Assembly: GCA_945788485.1 (NCBI GenBank)
Contig: CALZMB010000135.1
Span: 1-6,210 of the forward strand
Reading direction: 5' to 3'
DNA: 6,210 bases
Source of the DNA: an uncultured bacterium
Lineage (GTDB): Bacteria > Bacteroidota > Bacteroidia > Bacteroidales > Bacteroidaceae
The translations under genes were made by a program, and so were the position numbers. Below are positions 1 to 5,860 of this stretch, one piece after another; position 1 is the stretch's first letter, and every line of letters begins with the position of its first letter. The notes beneath the pieces are model-generated. The model was not told where the DNA came from. It saw nothing but the letters and a program-made list of their open reading frames with translations, and made no database searches.

Positions 1-20
1 TGACATTTTATATTTTTCAC

Positions 21-60
21 TTATCAATTCTTGATAATCAACTTCGTTGATAACAAACTT
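21..60. repeat. Direct and inverted repeat cluster upstream of the hybrid kinase gene
   Basis: The heptamer TTGATAA occurs at 31-37 and 47-53, and its complement TTATCAA at 21-27. The two forward copies sit in a 14-bp direct repeat, TTGATAATCAACTT (31-44) and TTGATAACAAACTT (47-60), matching at 12 of 14 positions with 16-bp periodicity. 21-27 and 31-37 also form a 7-bp inverted repeat with a 3-nt spacer. The cluster ends about 45 bp upstream of the proposed -33 element. Direct repeats near a promoter suit an AraC-family regulator, and the downstream gene encodes one, so autoregulation is a plausible inference. Chance similarity in AT-rich DNA, or the tail of an upstream gene's terminator, are alternatives. 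Confidence 0.35.
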
Positions 61-104
61 GAAAACTGTTATTGTAATGATTTGGCTAAATTATCTCCCT
101 TTTT

Positions 105-136
105 ATTGCTTTTTTCTGAATTAATTGTTACCTTTG
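105..136 (+). promoter_or_regulatory. Bacteroidota-type promoter for the hybrid kinase gene
   Basis: A full match to the -7 consensus TAnnTTTG is present as TACCTTTG (129-136). A partial -33 element, ATTG (105-108), lies 20 bp upstream, within the 19-21 bp spacing typical of Bacteroides sigma-ABfr promoters. Transcription would start at roughly 142-145, leaving an untranslated leader of about 55 nt before the ATG at 199. Confidence 0.7.
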
Positions 137-198
137 TACCCAAAACGTCACCGAACAACAATCATCATATACAGACGACTTATTACTAAAGACCTGAT

Positions 199-3123
199 AT
201 GCAACATCACACTGCGACATCAATTCTTCAAGTTTTTCCTTTCACATCACTCCGTCAAAAGAGCATGCAACTGGCCTTCATGCTGTTTTGCCTCATGCTT
301 CTGGCCTCATGCGGCAATGGGAGGGGCGGTGCAAAGGGAGAAGGTGCGGCAAAAGAGACAGCCACTGCCAGCAATACCAAAACGACCGGCGAGAAGACCG
401 TTGAACAATTGCTACAAGTCTATGACGGACAGGACAGAAGTGAACAAGTCGCCACGGCCAACAAAATTTTCGCCCTGCTCCACCGCGAGGAGTTGACCGA
501 CAGTCTCATCAAGGCAACCAACAGCACTCCCAAAGACAGCCTGAACATGCTGGTGTGGTATTGGGCCGGCGAACATCTATGGACCACTCAGGACTATACC
601 CAGGGATTGCGGTATGCCGAGAAAGCGCTGCCGCTGACCTACCGGTTGGGCGACTTGTCACTGCAAAGCTATTGCGAGCGGCTTGTGGGCCTGTTCTATT
701 TCCGCCAGTCGGACTATGAGAAAGCCGTCAGCCATGTGAGCAAGGCTCTTGACATCGACAAGAGTGAAGGCGACAAAAGCCGTATGGGCAGTTCGCTCAA
801 CACGTTGGCAGGCATCTGCTTGGCAGCGAAACAGCTTGGCGAGGGAGAAAAATATATCCTTGAAGCCATACGCATCTGCGAGGAAGCCAACGACTCCAAT
901 CTGTTGCCCATCCGCTATGGTATGGCATCGGAAATCTACCATGCCAAGGGCGACGACGCGCAGTCATTGGACTATGCCCGCCATGCTTTCCAGATAGACT
1001 CTTTGCGTGGCAACACGGCAAGAATGGGCATACGGCTGTCGCAGATGGCTGCAGCACAGATCGCCCTCAAACAAGATGCGGCGGCTGAACATTCCATCCG
1101 GCGTGCCATCCCGATACTGGAAAAGGCTGGCAACGAGTTGTCTCTCTCCATCTGTCGTAACCAAATGGGCGAACTGCTCAACCGGCGTGGGGCACACGCT
1201 GAGGCTGTCGCCTATTTCAGAAAGGCAGCAGAGACATTTGCTCTAAGGAAGGACAAATATAATGAGAGCCGGGCACAGATGGGACTGTATGAGGCTCTGA
1301 AAGAGAGCCATCCCAAAGAAGCCGGACAACATTTGCGGAGATATGCCACTTTGAAAGACTCTATCTATCAGCATGAGGTGGAGCAGGCTGTCAGTCAATA
1401 TAATGTGAAATACAAGACCGAGGAACTCGCACACAAGCAGCAACAGGAACGGTTAGAGAAGCGTGTCATCCTTTTTGGAGCCATCGCCTTGATAGCTGTG
1501 CTGCTGCTTATCGTCACAGTAGCCATCTATACAAGCAGGACACGCCGCCGAAACCACATGGCACTGAAAAAACTCTCTGCCATGCGTGAGAACTTCTTTA
1601 CAAATATCACACACGAATTCCGCACGCCACTCACCATCATACTCGGGTTGAGCCACGATCTCGAAACCTACAATACAGCAGAGGTCAGAGACAAGGCACT
1701 GGCTATCAACCGGCAGGGAAAAGCCTTGCTCGAACTCATCAACCAGCTATTGGACATCGCAAAGGTGAAGTCGGCAGTGGGCAAGGCAGACTGGCGCAAC
1801 GGCAACATCATGGCCTACCTGACCATGGTCGTGGAAAGTTATCAGGACTTTGCCAAAAGCCATAACATCCAACTGCAGTATCTCTCGAAAGGCGATGTGG
1901 TGATGGACTTCGCACCCGACTATGTGAACAAGGTGATGAACAACCTGCTGTCCAACGCTTTCAAGTTCACCCCTGAATATGGGAAAATAACCGTAGCTGC
2001 CTGGCGTGAGAACAACCTGCTGCACATCGACGTCAGCGACACGGGGACAGGTATGGACCAAGAAACGATGGCCCACGTCTTCGAGCCATTCTATCAGGCA
2101 GAAAACAACTCCCGCCACATTGGAACGGGCGTGGGACTTGCGCTTGTAAAGCAGATCATGGATGCCGTAGAAGGAACGGTAACACTGGAGAGCAAGGTAG
2201 GCAAGGGCACAACCTTCCATCTCAGCATCCCCATTTGTAATACCATCAAGAAAGAAGTAGGCGAAATGGACAACACTTCTGCTGCGGCATTGCTGACCGA
2301 CAGTGAGCCTATGCCTGCTGACAGTGACAATGGTGATGATCAGTGCCGTCTGCTCGTCATCGAGGACAATCGCGACATCGCAGCCTACATCGGTGCGCAG
2401 TTTGCCCAACGATATGCCATCAGCTATGCCACCAATGGCCATGAGGGACTGGACAAGGCGCAGCAGCTCGTGCCCGACCTCATCATCACCGACCTGATGA
2501 TGCCCGGTATGGACGGACTGGAACTGTGCCGGCAGCTACGTGCCAACGATATCATCAACCACATACCCATCATCATCGTTACGGCAAAGAATACGGAAGA
2601 GGAACGCATACGCGGTCTGCAGGCTGGAGCGGACGCTTATCTCGCAAAGCCTTTCAATGCCGATGAACTGCAAACACGTGTAGAGAAACTGCTCGAAGGA
2701 CGGAAGCTGCTGCAACAGAAATACGCACAGACCGTTACTGAACACAAGGAGGAAGATGAAGAACAAAACACACCGCAACCCTCATCCAATGACCTGCGCT
2801 TCCTCTCCAAGGTCTCGGATGTCGTCTATATGCAGCTCAGTCGCTACAAGAGCGTTGATGTCGAGATTATTGCTTCAAATCTATGTATGAGCAGCAGACA
2901 GTTCCATCGCAAGATGGTAGCGCTCACTGGGCGCACACCTACGGCATTTATTCAACGCATCAAGATTCAGAAGGCAAAGACCTTGCTGGACGGAAACCCA
3001 CAAAAGAACTTCAATGAAATAGCTGACCTCTCGGGCTTCGGCGACTACAGCAACTTCGTGAGGGCATTCAAGAACGTATGCGGCATTACGCCTACTGAAT
3101 ACAGAAGGCAGAAAAATCAATAA
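199..3123 (+). CDS. TPR-type hybrid two-component system protein (sensor histidine kinase / receiver / AraC DNA-binding domain)
   Basis: A 974-aa one-protein two-component system: a periplasmic signal should drive autophosphorylation, phosphotransfer to the internal receiver and DNA binding by the C-terminus. Domains in order: basic stretch RQK (19-21), hydrophobic segment and lipobox LASC with Cys38; about six TPR-like helical repeats (about 60-385); charged, probably coiled-coil stalk (about 385-422); membrane helix (423-444); HisKA with FTNITHEFRTPL and phosphoacceptor His472; HATPase with N box around Asn582/Asn586, G1 DTGTG (614-618), F box FEPFY (628-632) and G2 GTGVGLAL (642-649); receiver with Glu722/Asp723, phosphoacceptor Asp765, Thr795 and Lys817; AraC-type double HTH (about 870-970). 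All catalytic residues are present. It has TPRs instead of the Reg_prop/Y_Y_Y beta-propellers of typical SusR-like hybrid regulators, which explains its shorter length. ATG 199 is preferred because a start at 265 (Met23) would lose the basic residues of the signal sequence. The signal and the regulon are unknown. Confidence 0.95.
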   Translation: MQHHTATSILQVFPFTSLRQKSMQLAFMLFCLMLLASCGNGRGGAKGEGAAKETATASNTKTTGEKTVEQLLQVYDGQDRSEQVATANKIFALLHREELTDSLIKATNSTPKDSLNMLVWYWAGEHLWTTQDYTQGLRYAEKALPLTYRLGDLSLQSYCERLVGLFYFRQSDYEKAVSHVSKALDIDKSEGDKSRMGSSLNTLAGICLAAKQLGEGEKYILEAIRICEEANDSNLLPIRYGMASEIYHAKGDDAQSLDYARHAFQIDSLRGNTARMGIRLSQMAAAQIALKQDAAAEHSIRRAIPILEKAGNELSLSICRNQMGELLNRRGAHAEAVAYFRKAAETFALRKDKYNESRAQMGLYEALKESHPKEAGQHLRRYATLKDSIYQHEVEQAVSQYNVKYKTEELAHKQQQERLEKRVILFGAIALIAVLLLIVTVAIYTSRTRRRNHMALKKLSAMRENFFTNITHEFRTPLTIILGLSHDLETYNTAEVRDKALAINRQGKALLELINQLLDIAKVKSAVGKADWRNGNIMAYLTMVVESYQDFAKSHNIQLQYLSKGDVVMDFAPDYVNKVMNNLLSNAFKFTPEYGKITVAAWRENNLLHIDVSDTGTGMDQETMAHVFEPFYQAENNSRHIGTGVGLALVKQIMDAVEGTVTLESKVGKGTTFHLSIPICNTIKKEVGEMDNTSAAALLTDSEPMPADSDNGDDQCRLLVIEDNRDIAAYIGAQFAQRYAISYATNGHEGLDKAQQLVPDLIITDLMMPGMDGLELCRQLRANDIINHIPIIIVTAKNTEEERIRGLQAGADAYLAKPFNADELQTRVEKLLEGRKLLQQKYAQTVTEHKEEDEEQNTPQPSSNDLRFLSKVSDVVYMQLSRYKSVDVEIIASNLCMSSRQFHRKMVALTGRTPTAFIQRIKIQKAKTLLDGNPQKNFNEIADLSGFGDYSNFVRAFKNVCGITPTEYRRQKNQ

Positions 3124-3147
3124 AATCAGGCATATAATGGCTCAACT

Positions 3148-3227
3148 GATATGTTCCGTGGGTGGTCGGATATGTGATTTTCATTCCTCTTTACATAAGA
3201 ACTTACCATGAATCCACGGAAAATATC
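3148..3227. repeat. Long-range inverted repeat, 14 bp with one mismatch
   Basis: GATATGTTCCGTGG (3148-3161) is complementary to CCACGGAAAATATC (3214-3227) at 13 of 14 positions. In RNA the stem could extend inward by a G-U pair (3162/3213) and a U-A pair (3163/3212), giving a stem of about 16 bp closing a loop of about 48 nt. Inside that loop TATGT (3171-3175) and ACATA (3193-3197) can pair as well. The left arm starts 25 nt after the kinase stop codon, so a read-through transcript would carry this fold at its 3' end. Function is unknown. Confidence 0.55.
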
Positions 3228-3254
3228 TGCTGTGCCGATATTTTGGGTACAGCA
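3228..3254. repeat. Stem-loop directly abutting the 3148-3227 stem
   Basis: TGCTGTGCC (3228-3236) can pair with GGTACAGCA (3246-3254), a 9-bp stem with one G-U pair (3234/3248) and a 9-nt loop. It begins at the base immediately after the right arm of the preceding inverted repeat, so the two helices could stack coaxially in an RNA. No T-run follows (the next bases are TATTGAACACCC), so it is not a canonical intrinsic terminator. Confidence 0.45.
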
Positions 3255-3279
3255 TATTGAACACCCTACTTACTTATCT

Positions 3280-3365
3280 GCAAGTTCAACATAGAACTGC
3301 AATTTTCTGGTAGATGAGAATCAATAATCTAATACCAGAAAATTGCAGTTCTATGTTGAACTTGC
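3280..3365. repeat. Perfect 33-bp inverted repeat with 20-nt loop
   Basis: The arm at 3280-3312 (starting GCAAGTTCAACATAG) is exactly the reverse complement of 3333-3365 (ending CTATGTTGAACTTGC); the spacer is 3313-3332. Each arm also contains a smaller inverted repeat, AGTTC-AACATA-GAACT (3283-3298 in the left arm). The right arm ends 13 bp before the stop codon of the - strand gene. A perfect 33-bp stem is far longer than ordinary terminator hairpins, and no T-tract follows on either strand. Possible roles are a bidirectional 3'-end or processing hairpin, a MITE-like palindrome, or a recombinase site pair. The sequence alone does not choose between them. Confidence 0.9.
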
Positions 3366-3378
3366 GTTGTCGTGGGGG

Positions 3379-3743
3379 TCACTGTTTCTTGTAGCGTGGT
3401 TTCTGTTTCAGGTCGTCGGGACGGGTGTCGTAGATTCTCTTGCCGGCGGCGGGAGGCGCGAGGAGGCAGGGCGGCAGAGGCTTGCCTTCTGCCGTGCGGC
3501 GCGCCACGGTTTCAAGCACGCGAGCGTATTCGTAGTGTATGCGGGCATCGTCGCGGTCGGCGTTGTTGTAGGCGATGAAGCGGAGGTATTCCACGCATTT
3601 GTTGAACCAGAAGTCGGTGGGTGCGCCGTACATGCCTTGTCGCGCAGCTCGCTCCAGCTCTTGCCGTGCTCGAAGCTGATGCCGTTGTCTGCCCTCATGG
3701 CGAGAGGCAGAAGGAGAAGAAGAAAGAGGATGGTCTTTTTCAT
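3379..3743 (-). pseudogene. Small exported protein of unknown function, frameshifted
   Basis: The - strand ATG at 3741-3743 opens a clear Sec-type signal peptide (MKKTILFLLLLLPLAMRADNG) followed by ISFEHGKSWSELRDKA. After about 37 residues that frame turns into low-complexity Thr/Pro/Ser/Ala sequence, while another frame, open from 3633 to the TGA at 3379-3381, reads like real protein (TDFWFNKCVEYLRFIAYNN, then RIHYEYARVLETVARR, then a basic tail ending RYKKQ). Restoring one base near 3633-3660 would join them into an exported protein of about 121 aa. The FEHGKSW stretch resembles the start of mature Bacteroidota thioredoxin-like proteins, but no CxxC motif is present, so I assign no function. 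A recent inactivating mutation or a sequencing error are both possible. A TAnnTTTG element lies upstream and a 33-bp hairpin directly downstream. Confidence 0.7.
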
Positions 3744-3794
3744 GATAATTGGTTTTTAGTTGACGAGTTGGTTCGTCGGTTGGGGCTGATTATG

Positions 3795-3802
3795 CAAAAT
3801 TA
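3795..3802 (-). promoter_or_regulatory. -7 promoter element for the frameshifted exported-protein gene
   Basis: Read on the - strand this is TAATTTTG, a full match to TAnnTTTG. The expected -33 region, 19-21 bp upstream on the - strand, has no good TTTG (only GTTTT somewhat closer), so the promoter is only half-supported. Transcription would start near 3788, giving a leader of about 45 nt before the start codon at 3743. Confidence 0.5.
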
Positions 3803-3895
3803 CGGCCTTTTTGTGTAAAACGTGCAGAATTATACATCTTTTTATATATATAGAACATATCTCGTCTAAAAAAACAATAAAAAACGTAGTCGGAT

Positions 3896-3926
3896 TTTGT
3901 GGTTTTCTGCATTTGTGGTATCTTTG
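3896..3926 (+). promoter_or_regulatory. Consensus Bacteroidota promoter for the ABC exporter gene
   Basis: TTTG (3896-3899), a 19-bp spacer and TATCTTTG (3919-3926) match both halves of the Bacteroides consensus TTTG-N19-21-TAnnTTTG. Transcription should start about 7 bp downstream, near 3933, leaving a leader of roughly 23 nt before the ATG at 3956. It also argues against translation from the upstream in-frame ATG at 3899, which lies within the promoter. Confidence 0.85.
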
Positions 3927-3955
3927 CAATTTGGCAAACAACATATTCATTTACA

Positions 3956-5791
3956 ATGCGAGAATTCATCAACATACTGCTGCGATTCGTGCCGCCATAC
4001 AAGCGATACCTTGTCATGTCGGTGGTGTTCAACATATTGAGCGCCGTGCTCAACATCTTCTCGTTCGCCACCCTTGTCCCCATTCTCCAGATTCTCTTCG
4101 AGACGGGCGACGCCGGACGCGTGACGACACTCATGCCGTGGGACTGGTCTAACGCGAAAGAGGTGGTGTCGAACAACGCCGACTACTACGTCACATGGCT
4201 CATCAACGAGGTGGGCCCCACATCGACACTGCTTTTCATCGGCCTCTTCCTCTCGTTCGCCACATTCCTCAAGACCGGCGCGTATTTCCTCTCCTCTGCC
4301 ACCATCATACCCATACGCACAGGCGTGGTGCGCGACATACGCAACATGCTCTACGCCAAGATAACGTCCCTCCCGCTCGGCTTCTTCTCCGAAGAGCGCA
4401 AGGGCGACATCATAGCCCGCATGTCGGGCGACGTGCAGGAGATAGAATACAGCGTGATGTCGAGCCTCGACATGCTGTTCAAGAACCCTATTCTCATCAT
4501 CGCGTATTTCACCACGCTCGTCGTCATCTCATGGCAGCTCACGCTGTTCACCATTCTCTTCGTCCCCCTCATGGCATGGATGATGGGCGCGATAGGCAAG
4601 AAGCTGAAGGCGCAGTCAACACTGGCGCAGAGCATCTGGAGCGACACCATGTCGCAGGTTGAAGAGACGCTCTCCGGGCTGCGCATCGTCAAGGCGTTCT
4701 GCGCCGAAGGGAAGATGAACCGCCGCTTCGACCGCATCAACACCAACTACCGCAACAACATCATGAGGGTGAACATTCGCCAGCAGCTCGCACACCCCAT
4801 GTCTGAGTTCCTCGGCACGGTGATGATTGTCATCGTGCTATGGTTCGGCGGAGTGCTCGTGCTGAAGGGACACACTCTCAGCGGACCGACGTTCATTTAT
4901 TATATGGTGATTCTCTACAGCATCTTGCAGCCGCTGAAAGATTTCTCGCGTGCGGGCTACAACATACCGAAGGGCCTCGCCTCGATGGAGCGCATCGACA
5001 AAATACTGCTTGCCGAATCTGCCATCACCGAACTGCCCGAAGAGAAGCGCGAGAAGAAGACATCGTTCGACCATGAGATAGAGCTGCGCAACGTCGGCTT
5101 CAGATACGACGAGAAATGGGTGCTGCGCAACATCAACCTCACCATACGCAAGGGACAGACCGTGGCTCTCGTCGGACAGTCCGGCTCTGGCAAATCGACG
5201 CTGCTCGACCTCATTCCACGTTACTATGACGTGCAGGAAGGCGAGGTGCTCATCGACGGCATAAACGTGAAGAACCTCGGCATACACGACCTCCGCCAGC
5301 TCATCGGCAACGTCAACCAGGAGGCGATTCTCTTCAACGACTCCTTCCGCAACAACATATCGTTCGGCGTAGATAACGCCACGCAGCAAGACATCGAAGA
5401 GGCGGCGCGCATCGCCAACGCGCACGAGTTCATCATGCAGACCGAACAGGGCTACGACACCAGCGTAGGCGACCGCGGCGGCAGGCTCTCCGGCGGACAG
5501 CGCCAGCGCATCTCCATAGCGCGCGCCATACTGAAGAACCCGCCCATCCTCATCCTCGACGAGGCGACATCGGCGCTCGACACCGAATCAGAACGCCTCG
5601 TGCAAGACGCGCTCGAACGGCTGATGAAGACACGCACCACAGTGGCGGTGGCACACCGACTGTCAACCATAAAGAACGCCGACATGATATGCGTCATACA
5701 CGACGGCGAGATAGTGGAACGCGGCACGCACGCCGAGCTGCTCGCCATCGACGGCTACTACCGCAAGCTCAACGACATGCAGAAGCTCTGA
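3956..5791 (+). CDS. ABC exporter half-transporter (MsbA/ABCB-type permease fused to ATPase)
   Basis: A 611-aa inner-membrane exporter with an N-terminal transmembrane domain (about residues 1-330, several hydrophobic helices consistent with the usual six) and a C-terminal nucleotide-binding domain. It should act as a homodimer, using ATP to move a hydrophobic or amphipathic substrate out of the cytoplasmic leaflet. All ATPase motifs are intact: A-loop Tyr384 (FRYDEKWVL), Walker A GQSGSGKST (407-415, Lys413), Q-loop Gln455, signature LSGGQ (511-515), Walker B ILILDE (Asp535, catalytic Glu536), D-loop SALD (539-542) and H-loop His567. Length and order match MsbA-type lipid flippases, but related drug and peptide exporters share the same layout, so lipid A-core flipping is only a possibility. 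ATG 3956 is chosen because the in-frame ATG at 3899 lies inside the promoter. The coding sequence looks more GC-rich than the kinase gene. A co-oriented membrane-protein gene follows after 69 bp. Confidence 0.95.
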   Translation: MREFINILLRFVPPYKRYLVMSVVFNILSAVLNIFSFATLVPILQILFETGDAGRVTTLMPWDWSNAKEVVSNNADYYVTWLINEVGPTSTLLFIGLFLSFATFLKTGAYFLSSATIIPIRTGVVRDIRNMLYAKITSLPLGFFSEERKGDIIARMSGDVQEIEYSVMSSLDMLFKNPILIIAYFTTLVVISWQLTLFTILFVPLMAWMMGAIGKKLKAQSTLAQSIWSDTMSQVEETLSGLRIVKAFCAEGKMNRRFDRINTNYRNNIMRVNIRQQLAHPMSEFLGTVMIVIVLWFGGVLVLKGHTLSGPTFIYYMVILYSILQPLKDFSRAGYNIPKGLASMERIDKILLAESAITELPEEKREKKTSFDHEIELRNVGFRYDEKWVLRNINLTIRKGQTVALVGQSGSGKSTLLDLIPRYYDVQEGEVLIDGINVKNLGIHDLRQLIGNVNQEAILFNDSFRNNISFGVDNATQQDIEEAARIANAHEFIMQTEQGYDTSVGDRGGRLSGGQRQRISIARAILKNPPILILDEATSALDTESERLVQDALERLMKTRTTVAVAHRLSTIKNADMICVIHDGEIVERGTHAELLAIDGYYRKLNDMQKL

Positions 5792-5807
5792 GCAAGCCCC
5801 TCCCGTA

Positions 5808-5828
5808 TTCTTCGACCTGGTCGAAGAA
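5808..5828 (+). other. Short hairpin between the ABC exporter and the next gene
   Basis: TTCTTCGAC (5808-5816) and GTCGAAGAA (5820-5828) form a perfect 9-bp stem with a 3-nt loop (CTG), 16 nt after the ABC exporter stop codon. The bases after it are CACCAAACCCC, not a T-tract, so it is a poor candidate for a complete intrinsic terminator. It may attenuate, be a processing site, or protect the upstream mRNA's 3' end. Confidence 0.5.
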
Positions 5829-5860
5829 CACCAAACCCCACACACCCCACCCACAGCCAC

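Larger units (their letters stand above)
3124..3378. other. Gene-free, structure-rich intergenic region between convergent genes
   Basis: This 255-bp stretch separates the stop of the + strand kinase gene from the stop of the - strand exported-protein gene. I see no credible reading frame and no consensus promoter in it. It holds three nested or adjacent inverted repeats, listed separately. None is followed by a T-tract of the kind expected of an intrinsic terminator on either strand. Its position between two convergent 3' ends makes transcription termination or mRNA 3'-end protection the simplest role. A structured small RNA or the remnant of a small mobile element are alternatives. Confidence 0.6.
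3744..3955. other. AT-rich divergent intergenic region
   Basis: This 212-bp stretch lies between the divergent starts of the - strand exported-protein gene and the + strand ABC exporter gene. It is markedly richer in A and T than the flanking genes (for example the TTTTTATATATATAG run around 3839-3853) and contains one promoter element for each direction, about 94 bp apart. A 5-bp inverted repeat GACGA/TCGTC (3762-3766 and 3773-3777) lies in the leader of the - strand gene. I see no additional gene. Confidence 0.7.

Noticed and set aside
1747..2442. A 231-aa open frame on the - strand inside the kinase gene
   Set aside because: It lies entirely antisense to the conserved kinase and receiver domains, whose catalytic motifs are all intact on the + strand. 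It has no promoter and no recognisable protein features.
3280..3365. Classical intrinsic terminator or phase-variable invertible promoter
   Set aside because: No T-tract follows the stem on either strand, and the 20-bp spacer is too short to carry a full promoter (the consensus needs about 31 bp). Neither can be called from sequence alone.
3633..3660. Programmed ribosomal frameshift joining the two frames of the exported protein
   Set aside because: No slippery heptamer of the X-XXY-YYZ type or convincing stimulatory structure is visible in this stretch. A simple one-base deletion or sequencing error explains the data with fewer assumptions.
3343..3759. A 138-aa open frame on the + strand opposite the small exported protein
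   Set aside because: Its start lies within the 33-bp palindrome and its sequence is the complement of the better-supported - strand gene. The signal peptide and promoter element are on the - strand.
4838..5425. A 195-aa open frame on the - strand inside the ABC exporter gene
   Set aside because: It is antisense to the well-conserved ATPase domain and arises from GC-rich codon structure. No independent support was found.
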